Of a DNA stretch of 64,000 bases, positions 40,156-52,800 are shown one piece after another (the stretch's first letter is position 1; every line of letters starts with the position of its first letter). The translations under genes were made by a program, and so were the position numbers. The notes beneath the pieces are model-generated. The model did not search any database and was not told the origin of the DNA. It saw nothing but the letters and a program-made list of their open reading frames with translations. This stretch comes from Panorpa germanica (Eukaryota > Arthropoda > Insecta > Mecoptera > Panorpidae): NCBI GenBank assembly GCA_963678705.1, contig OY783203.1:27324535-27388534 (forward strand). Direction: 5' to 3'.

Positions 40156-41158
40156 CACTGGCGTAGCTAGGTATGGGCGAGTCGGTGCAGTGCACCGGGG
40201 CCCCCAAGCTCAGGGGGCCCTCGGACTTTTATAACTTATATTTTAACGGTTCACAGTGATGTAGTACTCTTAGTAAATAGTTATTCCCGACAATGCATAC
40301 AAAACTTTTATAACAAAAACATAAACAATAACAAAAATTCTAAATAGGAATGAATTTTTTTTATTGAGAGTGTATTTCATACTCACTTGTGTACAAATTT
40401 ATCGCTGAACATGAGGGAGGGGGGAAGCATGGACCAGGCAAGGGTCTAAGTCTATTACGTAATTCTCTCACGCAGAGGTACGCATTCTAGAATTGTTTAT
40501 GTTGAGATTAAGCTGAAACAAAAGTAGCTGCAGGATTGTACTTAGAGTCTTAGAGCGCAATATCGCTAACAATATACAGAAAAAGCAGATGTATATTTCC
40601 TTTGGTCTACTATTAAAACATCATAATAATTGATCTGGATAAGATAGAAGGAGTGACGTAAGTGCACATAATTTTGTGCAAAATAGTATACCCGCTAGTG
40701 AAGAAAGTAGGATATTCCAGTCCGTGTGTTTGCCACCCTTGCCTTCGGATAGGGGTCAGTTTTACACGCGGGTTGAAATGTCCTACTTTCTTCCCTCGGT
40801 GTGTAATATACTATTAATGTTTTATGTACAATAAATGTTTTACATACATACATGCATAAATCTTTTGATTTACTTCGTTTTATTGATTAATACCATTATT
40901 ATAAATCCAAGTATACATTCCTAAACTCTTCACCTAGGCGAGCACTAAAGCTCACACAAGACACACATACACATACATGTAGTAAGTAGTTTTGCTGTGC
41001 CATGTAGTGCACGATAAAGAGCTGATGATAAACTAATAGCTTTGTACCTTTAAAGTATTTATATATATTTATATCTGACTTGAAAAACCTAAACAGTTTA
41101 GTTAGGGGCCCAGATTTTTTTTTGCACCGGGGCCCTTGGTTACCTAGCTACGCCACTG
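40156..41158. mobile_element. hAT-superfamily non-autonomous element, 1003 bp
   Basis: Left end CACTGGCGTAGCTAGGTA and right end TACCTAGCTACGCCACTG are near-perfect inverse copies. Both sides carry the exact 8-bp duplication gagagaac (40148-40155 and 41159-41166). Subterminal GGGGCCC runs occur at both ends. Inside, 40702-40790 has a weaker inverted repeat (AAGAAAGTAGGA/TCCTACTTTCTT). No open frame resembles a hAT transposase. Confidence 0.9.
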
Positions 41159-42673
41159 GAGAGAACCGAGCCTGGAAATCATTTACAGACAACCCGATAC
41201 GCAATTAGAAATACTAGAAATTATGAATTGATGATAAGCCATGTACGACACAATGTACGTCATTATTCCATTGCCTGTGCATTAAAACAGTACACAGTAA
41301 CCATAAAGCATACAACATGGTCAACAAAAAGTACTTATTCGTTTAATGTAAATGTATTTTATTAACGCACACATATAATGTATAGTGTATACACAATATT
41401 GGCTACATCACTCTCCATGTCATATGTCAGTTCAGTTCAGTTCAAATATAAGCAACATGAAACGAGAAGAAAAACAAACTGAAGCCGCGAGGGACTGCAG
41501 ACTAGTACCAGGAGTAGGACTGCCGTATAATTAAATCTGCCGCAGTAGATTTAACTTAATTACACCTCCCCCAATATTTGACAAGACGGTATATATGTCA
41601 AGTTGTATCGTATATATGTGTATGTAAGCCTATGTGTGTGTTTCGACTATAGTAGCGATAGAGCTATCATCATAAAGATATAGGATTGAGTAAAAGCTGG
41701 ATTTAAGAACAGCAGACCTGACCTATAAGTATTTCTACATCATTAAACATTCCTTACGGATTAAGAAATCATGAAATTAATGTTACGTAAGTTATAGGTG
41801 ACCTATAATCCTTAAAAAGGTCTTCTTAAGAAGTTTTATGATTATATTAATGCGCAAAATAGTAAAGTAGACCACAAAACTTATGAGAAGTTCCTTTTAA
41901 GTATTAAAGAGATTATTAAGAACCTTTTTAGTTTAAATATTACTATGTTACGCTTAAATATAATATTACAGGAATGTAAGGTATAAAGTTCAAATAGTGA
42001 TGTGGACTATAATATCCATGTTTTGTGATTAGCGGGTAGCAAACTGGTATCCGCTTCTGGAGTAAATACTATTTTTTGGCAACCATTGTTACTTACAATT
42101 AGTTAACGGATTGAACAGAAAATTCGAATTAAAGTTGCTGGTCCTATAAATATTAAACACAAGCGACGGATTAAGCTTTCTGTTCTATATCTAACCCTTT
42201 TCTATCGGTTTTTTTGAAGAACATTTGTTTTTACAGTAGGAATTCTATAACTATATTTCTCATTACGCCGAATTACCCTTTTTTTACGTTACCACAAGTT
42301 CTGTTCTTTCCAGTCGCAAGTTATTATATTGGTCAAGTACATTTTATTCGTAATGTCAATTTGAGATCAGTGATACAGTAATTTCTAACGTCGGGACGCC
42401 GGGCAGCGATCACAGACACGGTGCAGTTAGCGATTGACGGTGACGACGACGACGGCGGCGGCGGCGTACGGCATGACGGCTGACGAACTGACGGGCGTGA
42501 CGCGTGTTTACACAGCATTTAGTTTCATATGATCTCTGTTGACTAAACAAATCTGGCGCCCAGGGTTGCATTCATAGCTTTTCGAAGTGTTAAAACGAAT
42601 TATATAAACAGTGACGTTGTTCCTTTTAGCGACCAGTGTCAGAATGTATACCCAGTTAGAAATAGGAAGTGTT
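41159..42673. other. Intergenic with CpG-dense patch
   Basis: Mostly AT-rich, but about 42385-42515 is sharply CpG-rich with GACGACGACGACGGCGGCGG and neighbouring CG-rich words. No convincing coding exon could be built. A promoter or non-coding first exon is possible. Confidence 0.4.
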
Positions 42674-43566
42674 CCCAGTAAACATTTTGGAGTAAATTCT
42701 ACTTAATTTCTATTACATATCATGAGTTTTTTGTCTGGAACGTGTTCGTTTTCTATTCAGACGTTCATAGGAAAGGCCCTTTTTATGACCTACAGAGATC
42801 GCAACGACGGTTCACTGCTGAATTAAAAGCGGAGTCGGTTTATGATTTATGACCGGAGTTATAAACTTGACACTAGCAGGGATAGCAGGGGTATAAAACT
42901 TAATGGAATTCTACTTGTTAGAGTCTGCAAAATATAAATATTTAAAAGAAGAAATAAATAGATGTAATCTTTAGTACGGATCGTGATTTTTTTAATGAAT
43001 ATTATTCATCTTCAACAATACTCGTTATATTAGTTTTTTACATTGTTTTGGTGATTCAAAAATCCACGATCGGCAGGTCTGCGTTAGGTTTAAAACCTCT
43101 GTCATACCATCGCTGCTTAGAGTATTCGTTTAAACACATTATATTCGGGGATTGAGGGAGATAGCGTCTGTCTATTACCATTAAAGAAATATTTGTTGAA
43201 AAAGGATAGCATATACTTTAAACATACTGTACTGACCGAAATATTATACAAGTATTCAAGTGTTACGGTGAAAAATATATTTTACTTGTCTAACCGCATC
43301 TCGTTTCTCTCTCACTTTGGAATGAAAGTGAACTAAGAATAATATGAAAGAAACAACTGCTACTTAATGAATGATGTTGGAAAAAGAAAGAATATTATTA
43401 TGAAAAAATTCTAACAACTAACACAAAATCTGTGACAGGTAGAGAATGAATTTGAACTAAAATTGGTTTCTGTGTTGTTGCTTCGAACTTGTAAAGCGTT
43501 AGAATAGAATTGTACGAGTGACTCGAACTTCACCAAATAGGGCACTTCACCAAATTGTTTACTGGG
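42674..43566 (+). mobile_element. Long CCCAGTAAAC-family element (893 bp)
   Basis: Begins CCCAGTAAACATTTTGGAGT and ends CACCAAATTGTTTACTGGG. The interior (e.g. CCACGATCGGCAGGTCTGCG, GGAAAAAGAAAGAATATTAT) is shared with the copies at 45968, 55707 and 59196. No transposase-like frame is present. Confidence 0.88.
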
Positions 43567-44762
43567 TTATACCCTCTATGGTTATACCTATATTCGCCGT
43601 TGGGGCAAGTGAAATATTAATAACTTGTTTATAATTATTATAAATACTCGAAGTGTAGGAGGGTCACGGTGGTGTACGCAGAAAGGTCTGGCCGTGAGAG
43701 TGGTTGGAGCCGTCATATTTAAAAGCTAATTTCAAGATTCATTTTTTACCTCTTATATAGAAATTGTAACATTGTAAGTGTGCAAGATTCAATTGATATT
43801 GTGGTACAACCTATTTTAAGTGTTATATTTCTACTTGGATATAAGTAATTCCAATTTTATTTGTATTTTGGCGCAACTCCTGATTCTACGCTTGTAGACA
43901 TTGCTCCATTGTCTCTGCTGAAAGAAGGAAGTTGCCTTAGTCCTAAATTCTATGTAATTGCGCTATATATACCTAAGTAGCGTAGCAGGACCTCAATTTT
44001 TAAGTAGTCACATTATTTTAACAGCTAAAATCTTAGTTAAAACTTAATTATTTTTAAAGGACAATAAATATGTTTAAACTGAATTTGCTTTCAATTACCG
44101 TGGCGTGTTTCAGATTTGGTTTATGTTTGTAAATGTATACATTTTTTTGAATTGTTCTCAAGCTACCTCCATGGCGCCTTGGGCCCCAAATATCGGGCTA
44201 ATGGAGCGCTATTTATATAGCGGGCCGAGAACCCAGTGCCGGTAGATTCGAATGTCAGGGGTCGCTCTGGGGTAAACGGCTCCTCCGTGCTCCAACCTCC
44301 AGTCGCTAGCCCACCCGTAGTATACAAGTCAAATAATAATATATTCATTGCTGGGTTTGTTTACATTGTATTTTAATATCAAACGTGGTTTTGTTTGGAA
44401 ACCTAATTTAATTTTTAAAACATTCATTTTGATTTATTTTAAATAGTAATTTAACATCTATTTGAATAGAATTGATAACAATTGTTTTGTTATAAAATTA
44501 TGTCTTTTATGAGTACTGTCATTATTTAAATATACCAACACTGGATTTCAGCACTGGCCCTAAAACCTGTTCTCAGGATGGAACGAGATTACAAATTGGC
44601 GACTTTTCGAACAGTCGTTTCTTTTTTGCACATTATACTGTTTATTATCTTTAGAAATTATAGCACATACTTTTTTAGGTATGTATTTGCCTATTTGTCT
44701 TATAATGCTGCTGACGAACGCTTGCCATAATAAATACGCAACAATCTTGTTACAAATGTGAA
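43567..44762. other. Intergenic with a GC-rich block
   Basis: Within this AT-rich interval, 44163-44325 is GC-rich (GGCGCCTTGGGCCCC, AGCGGGCCGAGAACCC). It opens a 61-codon minus-strand frame with no recognised homology. Its origin is unknown. Confidence 0.4.
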
Positions 44763-44981
44763 CCCAATAAACATTTTGGAGTCACTTTGACATCATAATG
44801 AAGATGCGTATGATTTTTTTGTCATGAAAGAGTTCATTTACGGTTCAGTTTCTCACAGTCGTTCATATGCAATGTCTATTTTATCGGCTACAAATGGCGA
44901 AACCACTTAATCTGGCGGAATTGAAGTGCAATAGTGATTGAAACGTCACAAAACAGGACACTTCATCAAATTGTTTACTGG
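44763..44981 (+). mobile_element. CCCAGTAAAC-family MITE, short class, slightly deleted
   Basis: Starts CCCAATAAACATTTTGGAGT and ends TCATCAAATTGTTTACTGG. At 219 bp it is shorter than the 254-bp class by internal deletion. It is in plus orientation, facing the inverted copy 63 bp downstream. Confidence 0.82.
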
Positions 44982-45044
44982 AAAGAGCTTTTTGAAAACT
45001 CTCTTCTTGTGTTTTTGGATTATATAATATTTGGATATATAAAA

Positions 45045-45298
45045 CCCAGTAAACAATTTGGTGAAGTGCCCTATTTAGTGACGTTTCTCTCACTATTTCA
45101 CTTCAATTATAGTTCGCATCAACTTTATCTTCATTTGTATTCCGACAGGTGGAGTAATTTCGCCATCTGTAGCCGATAAAGTAGACATTTTATATGAAAA
45201 AATGTGAGAAACTGAACTATAAATGAACTCTTTTATGACAAAAAAATCATGACGCATCTTCAATATGATGTCAAAGTGACTCCAAAATGTTTACTGGG
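45045..45298 (-). mobile_element. CCCAGTAAAC-family MITE, 254 bp, inverted
   Basis: Read on the plus strand it begins CCCAGTAAACAATTTGGTG and ends CCAAAATGTTTACTGGG, the reverse orientation of the 27110 copy and identical in length to it. With 44763-44981 it forms an inverted pair. Confidence 0.88.
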
Positions 45299-45697
45299 AA
45301 GGTCCATTGGTTTAAACAGATTGCAAAAGTGCACTGTACGTAAAAATTTTCAAATAAAATAAAAGATTCTTATTTTGCTTTCGTTAATGTTTTGACTCGG
45401 GGCTCATGTTTCCAGCACCCGATGCGGTCGAGACCCTAACCGGCTCTGTGCATATTATTCTACCATCAATAAGGTTTTCTTTTTTCTACTAGTTTTACAG
45501 TTTCAGATTTCATCTGGCTCATCATTGGTACTAAGCCTCCAGCAACAGGAAGTGCATATATCGCCCGAAACTTTTTAAATTTTTTATAAACTTTTCAGTT
45601 TCACGTTATGGGTGGTCTAATTCTAATATAAACAAATAAGCACCATTAAGAATCAATATGCATTTACTTTGACTTTGATATTGCGACCGTCTTACGA

Positions 45698-45724
45698 ATG
45701 AACGGCTGAACGGCTGAACGGCTG
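45698..45724. repeat. Short tandem repeat (GAACGGCT)n
   Basis: Three consecutive GAACGGCT units, a minor minisatellite. Confidence 0.75.
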
Positions 45725-45967
45725 GCTTGTGTTTTTAGTTAACTGATATTTTTATTATTTTAAAATATATTTGGTTTAAACCCTTTACTTTGGTATGACA
45801 CCTTCGGGACTTATTTTTAAATATTCCACTTGTTGATCTCATTCCTCAATATTTAACACTCTAACAACCTTCAAGCCAGTTCTGTTTTATCTTATAAGAT
45901 AAATAAATATCTGTCGGAAAAGTCAATTATTGAAAAGTAATTAAAAAATATAATAAACCCGTCTCTA

Positions 45968-46991
45968 CCCAGTAAACATTTTGGAGTAAATTCTACTTAA
46001 TTTCTATTACATATCATGAGTTTTTTGTCTGGAACGTGTTCGTTTTCTATTCAGCGGTTATAGGAAAGGCCCTTTTTATAACCTACAGAGATCGCAACGA
46101 CGGTTCACTGCTGAAATAAAAGCGACTCCAGTTTATGATTTATGACCGGAGTTATAAACTTGACACTAGTTGAAGGCCTGTTGTCTTCGTCAGGGATGGC
46201 AGGGGTATAAAACTTAATGGAATTCTACTTTTTAGAGTCTGCAAAATATAAATATTTAAATGAAGAAATAAATAGATGTAATCTTTAGTACGGAACGTGA
46301 TTTTTTTAATGAATATTATTCATCTTCAACAATACTCGTTATATTAGTTTTTTACATTGTTTCGGTGATTCAAAAATCCACGATCGGCAGGTCTGCGTTA
46401 GGTTTAAAACCTCTGTCTTAGCATCGCTGCTTAGAGTATTCGTTTAAACACATTATATTCGGAGATTGAGGGAGACAGCGCCTGCCTATTACCATTAAAG
46501 AAATATTTGTTGAAAAAGGATAGCATATACTTTAAACATACTGTACTGAACGAAATACTATACAAGTATACAAGTGTAACGGTGAAAAATATATTTTACT
46601 TGTCTAACCGCATCTCGTTTCTCTCTCACGTTGGAATGAATTTCAAATATATATCCTTGTGTGAAAGAAACAACTGCTACTTAATGAATGATGTTGGAAA
46701 AAGAAAGAATATTATTATGAAAAAATTCTAACAACTAACACAAAATCTGTGACAGGTAGAGAATCAATTTGAACTAAAAGCGACTTTTGTGTACCACTTT
46801 TGAAGTATTAACGAACTTGCTAAGACTACATATATCAGATTTTATTTCACAAAATCTTGACAGGTAGGGAATAAATTTGAACTAAAATTGGTTTCTGTGT
46901 TGTTGCTTCGAACTTGTAAAGCGTTAGAATTGAATTGTACGAGTGACTCGAACTTCACCAAATAGGGCACTTCACCAAATTGTTTACTGGG
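45968..46991 (+). mobile_element. Long CCCAGTAAAC-family element (1024 bp)
   Basis: Termini CCCAGTAAACATTTTGG and CCAAATTGTTTACTGGG are flanked by TA on both sides (45966-45967 and 46992-46993). It is the longest copy. The extra length includes a second ACAAAATCTTGACAGGTAGG segment near 46850, so it has an internal partial duplication relative to the copy at 42674. The 74-codon frame at 46507-46731 is not preserved in other copies and is unlikely to be coding. Confidence 0.88.
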
Positions 46992-48052
46992 TATGTACTG
47001 TTAAGACAAACTTATCCATAAGCAATCATGTAAGAATAAATATATAGTAGGCATTATAGTAATTATATTCAAATTATAAATAAGACAAATGAAGAAGTCT
47101 TTTAAGAATTAAAGGATTTTAGAATGGCTATAACATAATAAAACAAGACACTTTTAGGTTATGTTACTTGGTTATGCTTAAGAACAGGAATGACATAGCG
47201 GGTACATATATATTTTCCATTCTAATAAAGTATTGTTTTAACTGATATGTTTTTATGGTAAACGGAACAAAAACATTTTTTAATGCAGAAAATCTGTTTT
47301 TGATCTGAAGAAAAACAAACAGAATATTTTTGGTTTGAAGTCACTGATTAAAACTTATTGCAGTTTCTAATTTCTTCTTCCGGGTTATATTTTCCATTCC
47401 ACTTCGTTTTTTACATCAGCTCCTTGTAGCATGTAACTTATCTCATCATCAACATCTCTTGCAACTTGTTCCGAGCCACTTAAGGAAATTTAATCCTCAG
47501 CTGAAAGATTCGAACCACCCACAGTCTCAGGGCTCCGTGCTCTGCTCCCCTTAAGAAGTCTCTAACTCTAAGACACATGAACTATGTGTATAACATGTCA
47601 CATGTTGTAATTTTTTAATATATAGACCCAGCAGACAATTACTATGTAAATAAGAGATTACTTACAAAAATAGCTTCAAATCAGGCGGGTGAAAGTAATA
47701 CTAGGTAATTTGACAGCTAAACAATTGTAAGTGGCAGTAAATTAAAAACCACTGAATAGAGTTATGCAATGTTTGTGTTTTAACCAGGGCAGTGTGCGAG
47801 TCGGATGGAAAGGAATTTCTAGTCGGTGGAGTCTGCGTTGAGAACAATGTACCGACTTTGACACTGACCCTGGCTAAAACTGCATACAGTGAAGAATTAA
47901 ATTTCTTTCTTTATTTAATTTATTTAATGTGAGATTATTTCCCATACTGAATTCTACCACCGATGATTTCCTGCTGTGTTTATAAGAAATTGGGCAAAAA
48001 GTTCTATTAACATTTCTAACTTATTTAAATAATATAAATAAAATAATAAGCA
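46992..48052. other. Intergenic, with an imperfect hairpin
   Basis: AT-rich, no gene. At about 47784-47876, CCAGGGCAGTGTGCGAGTCGG and CCGACTTTGACACTGACCCTGG form an imperfect inverted repeat, possibly a small MITE. Confidence 0.45.
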
Positions 48053-49144
48053 ATGCGACGGGTATGGGGACTAGGGGAAAAGGTATTTGGGGGGGACATA
48101 CAAAAGAGAATATGGATATTTGATAGACTGATAGCCAGTATGATGTTGTATGGAGCAGAGGTTTGGGGGTGGAAGGAACAAGAAAAGTTGGAAAGAATAC
48201 AGGTGTGATATATGAAATGGGTACTAGGGCTGGTACAGGTGCACGCCAGGATACATGGTGATGGAGGAGCTAAAAATGGATAAGATACGAATTAAAACAG
48301 GGGAAAGAGCAGTAAAATACGAGGAGAAATTGAACAGAGCGGAAAGCAAAATTTTAAAGAAAATAAGAGAGGATAGCATAAAGAATGGTGGGGAGGAGGT
48401 CCAAAAAAGAGAAAGGAGTACTTTGAAAGCAATGGAATGGCGATCGAGGAGGCAGAGAGGAGAAGAGAAGGTGGCGCAAGTGTGGAAGAGGAGCTAAGGA
48501 GAAGGGATAAGGAGATACAACAGCAGGAGAGAATGGGAAAAATAGAAAAAAGTAACTACAATAAAAGATATAAGAGGTTATGGGAAAATAATGTGCCTCA
48601 GTACCTTATAGAAAAAGACATAAAACACATAAGAAGAACAGCAAGGTTTAGATTGGGAAATGAGGAAAAAGGAAACAGATACTGGGAAAAGAGTGAGGAA
48701 AGAAAGTGTAGAATGTGCGGAGCGGAGGACGAAACACTGGAGCACATTAAGTTTGAGTGTAAGGAAAAAGTAGCGAGCGAAAGGAATATTGGCCAGCTAC
48801 TAAAGGGAGGCAGTGAAGGAAAGAGGTGGATGGCGGAAATAGTAAGAAGGAAAGGAAGAACAGGAGAATAAATAAGCTGGTGGAGAATAATAGAGAGGTC
48901 AAGAGAAGAAGAAGCAGAAAGCACTTTTTAGAAGTACTAAAAGTCTAGACTAATTTTTTTTTAGTTTTAATAAATAAATAAAGTTTAGTTTTAAGTAAAT
49001 AATTAGTTTTAAATAAAATTAATAAAGTTTAGTTTTAAGGTTGAATTGTTAAGATAGGAATGAAATGTATTAAGAAATAGAATAGAATACGGAATAGATT
49101 GTAAAGCCGAAAGGCATACACAATTAATAATAAAATAAATAAAA
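48053..49144 (+). pseudogene. Non-LTR retrotransposon 3' end, truncated
   Basis: The reading frame from 48053 (MRRVWGLGEKVFGGDIQKRI, MMLYGAEVWGWKEQEKLERI) is the end of a reverse-transcriptase ORF. It has an in-frame stop near 48208 and frameshifts, then continues as IEKSNYNKRYKRLWENNVPQ and the Cys/His motif CRMCGAEDETLEHIKFEC, typical of the C-terminus of insect LINE polyproteins. The 3' UTR ends in AAATAAATAAAATAATAATT-like sequence around 49144. The 5' truncation and disruptions show a dead copy. Confidence 0.85.
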
Positions 49145-49847
49145 TAATAATTAAGTATAAGGTATCGAGTATAAGAAAGGACATGTCATTAAATTTCCTA
49201 TTTAATTATCCTAGTTCTTTATGTGACTATTGCTTATATCTTTATTACATAAAAGTTAATTCATTTCTAAAATTTAAGATAACGTTCACTGCAAGTTTCA
49301 AGCTTGCTAGCTTACTACAAGATAATTCTTAGGTTAATTTGCTACCTTTCACATATAAATTGCTAACAAGCTAATTCAAGCATTACATTTCTACTTGGAT
49401 TATTTAGAATCAATTCTTCTTTCATTTTTCTATTACACACATCCTAAATTTTTACTATATAATGTGCTCAAAGTCGGATGTTATTCTACCGACTCAATAA
49501 TTTATAATCATTACTCAGTTGTGCAGTTTTTAAAGTTAATGATAGGTTGTCCCCAATTCTCCGCTCAACCTCACGTGCACTTCAGTGCACTGGAAGGCAG
49601 CTTAATAATTTATCATTGTTGATTAAAGAGAAGCATCGAATGCAGTCATATTTACATAACAATTTTAAAAACATACACAATTTTCTAATTTGTTTATTTA
49701 ATTTCTTATTCATAATATTAGGATTACTATATAGACACAATCACCCTGGAAACAAAAGGTTTACACAATGTGTCAGTTGCAATTTCACGTTGACGACAAA
49801 CATATAAAAAGTATTTCAAACTGATCTTGTTTGCAAAAGTCTTCAAC

Positions 49848-52800
49848 ATGTTGTGGACGAACTTATCCACAAACGCATTGCCAGTTTTACTTCAACACAT
49901 AGGTACAATACTTACCTAATAATTGGTTTGTGTATTGTGTACTAGTTGAATTTAACCTTACAAATAAACCTGTTATAAAATTTATACCAGTTATAAACTG
50001 ATAATAAGCCTGTCCGGACAGGCTTTATACCTGGTATAAATTTCATAACGATTTTATGTGAAAGAGGAGCTAAGGAGAAGGGATAAGGAGATACAACAAC
50101 AGGAAAGAATGGGAAAAATCGAGAAAAGCAATTACAATACAAGATATAAAAGGATTTGGGAAAGTAATATACCTCAGTACTTAATAGAAAAAGACATAAA
50201 AAACATAAGAAGGACAGCAAGGTTTAGATTGGGAAATGAGGAAAAAGGAAACAGATACTGGGAAAGTAGTGAGGAAAGAATGTGTAGAGTGTGCGGAACG
50301 GAGGACGAAACATTGGAGCACATTAAGTGTGATTGTAAGGAAAAAGTAGTGAGTGAGATGAATATTGAGCAGCTCTTCAAAAGGGGCAAGGAAGGGAACA
50401 AATGGATGGCAGAAATAATTAGAAGAAGGAAGGCTGAAGCTTTTTACATTTTTTTAAGGCAGAAGAATGTAATGCCGAAAGTGAAAGGAAAAGGTGGATG
50501 GCGGAGATAGAGAAAAAAAACTAGGAAAGAGAAGGAATGGCAGAGTAGAAACAGGAGGGACAGTAGCAGGAGGAGCGAAGCAGTAGCAGTTTTGTTTTTA
50601 TTTTTATAAGGAATTTCATATATTTTTTTTTTCGTTTGAAATAAATGAGAATGTTTAGATTTAATAAGGATCAAAATTGAATTAAGCACAATGACATGTA
50701 TATAAATGAGTTAAGGCACAAGAATATAGTCCCAAATGGCAAAAACATTAAAAATAAAATAATATAACAGGTTTATTTGTAAGACGGTTACAGTTTATTT
50801 GAATTTCAACAAAATTATCAGAGATATAGTTATTTACATTTGTTTTATTTCAGTCTTGACTTATCTTGCAACTTATAGATGCAATGTAGTATTTTCGAAA
50901 GAAAGTGAACCTCTACTGTTTCCGCAATCGATATATGAAGGGCATCCTTTTATTTTCTACAATAGCCATCTTTTAGAGAGCTCAGATGAATATGTTCTGG
51001 CTGCTTTGGAAGTACCTTGCAATGTACGTTTGATGGGTCAGCTGAGTAAGAATTACTAAAATAGTTAGTCTTATTTATTGTTTTTAGGCATTCTTCATTC
51101 ATATGGCAAAACCGGAGGTCATTTTAGATGCTTACGGCAGGAGCTTTTCATTGGCATCTCAACGTTATAGTCAACGAAAGATCATAATACTGATGACAGA
51201 TTGTCAGTCGCCCACTGAACAAAGAGCGTGTGACATTCAAGAACTGTTAAAGCACCCTGTTTTTAGAGGTATTATTAAATAGTAGTATTGGAGCTGCAGT
51301 TTCTTAGTTGCACGCGCCATTGCATTATTTTCCTTTATAAAAATTGCATCTACATGGAAATGTTAAACTTTTTGTAGATTTACCAGATGTGTTAGTAATC
51401 CTGCAAGACGACAACGCAGATTTCGAAATAATAACAACGAAATTCAAAGGCAAATATAATTCATCAGAACCAATTTTATTAGACAGATTTTATAAAAACT
51501 TAACATTTCAAAGTAACTCTGATTTATTTCCAGATAAAATTAAAAATCTAGAAGGTAAGAGAAAGCTAGGCTGTGGCTAGGTGATTATATGAATATCAAA
51601 TCCTATTTCTTTAAGACATAAATTTCTTCATAAAGGGCGAGTCCTTCGACTGACAACGATTAACTACAAACCATATACAATGTGGGACCGTGTATCTGGC
51701 GGAGGTCAGGCCGGAATGCATAGCGAAGGAGAAGATTCGGATGGAACTGTTCAAATAGAAGGCACCGAAATGAAACTTATTCTCGAGTTTTGTGCGAAGA
51801 TCAACTGCACCATACGAATTGTACCAGGTGCTTTATTATAAAACAAAGTTTAACTCTAAAAAGTATAAGATATTTACCTTTAAATTTGTACTAACAGAGG
51901 AAGAGCATCTTTGGGGAGAAATTTGGGATGATAATCGCACAGGAAATGGAATTCTGGGTACGCTATTAAAAGGCAATGCGGATATAGGTTTAGCAGCATT
52001 GTATTCTTGGCATCATGAATATACGTATCTAGATTTTTCTGTTCCACAAACTAGAACAGGAATTACTTGCCTAACCCCAGCTCCCAGGTTAGCGAAATAT
52101 ATAAGCTCATATTAAGTTCGTAATTAATTTGAAGAACGCACTTGAGCTAACATCTAATTCATAATTCATCAGAGACCTAATAGCCTACATGGTTATATGG
52201 TTATTTTCATTTTCAGATTAAAAGCAGGATGGTTGATTCCCGCTTTGCCGTTTTCTAAATGGCTTTGGATTGCAGTTTTAATTTCATTTATTCTTTCTGC
52301 TGTTTCTATATATGCAATTGGAAAAATACTGAATCAGGAAAGTAGTTTGGGCTACGCTACATTTTTGGTTGGTGGGATATATTTACTGCAAGCACCATCT
52401 CAAGAATTAAACTCACCACAAGAGCGTCAAATGGTGGCTTGGATTCTTATAGTGGCAATGATGTTAGCCAATGTTTACGGTGGAGGTCTTAGCAGCATTA
52501 TGACGATTCCTAGGTAAGACACCTAAATACTAGTCCAATACTAATAACTAAAGATCTACAACAGCTTCTAATTCTTCAAGGTTCGAAGCTTCTATTGACA
52601 CAGTAGAACAATTAGCGGCCAGTGGATTACAATGGAGTGGAACCCACGATGCATGGACATTTTCTATCCTAACTGCTTCACAGGTATAACTAGAAAACCC
52701 ATTTAAATTATAATTCCTAAATTCCTTAATCATTCGTGAACATCATTTTAGCCTGACCTAGTGACACTTCGTAAGCAATTTAAGACTAGAAGCTTTGAAG

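Larger units (their letters stand above)
49903..50853 (+). other. IR copy A intron 1, occupied by a foldback structure
   Basis: This 951-bp intron is almost filled by the TIR-bounded segment 49957-50783. Splice signals are G|GTACAA at 49902 and TTTATTTCAG ending at 50853. Confidence 0.7.

Noticed and set aside
42333-42518. Minus-strand frame rich in Ser/Pro/Arg
   Set aside because: It arises from the CpG-rich GAC/GGC repeat tract and has no splice or homology support.
46507-46731. 74-codon frame inside the 1024-bp element
   Set aside because: The homologous sequence in the other long copies is frameshifted and has no transposase motif.
47480-47580. Minus-strand GGTTCGAATC-type B box suggesting a tRNA or SINE
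   Set aside because: No convincing A box or cloverleaf could be built around it.
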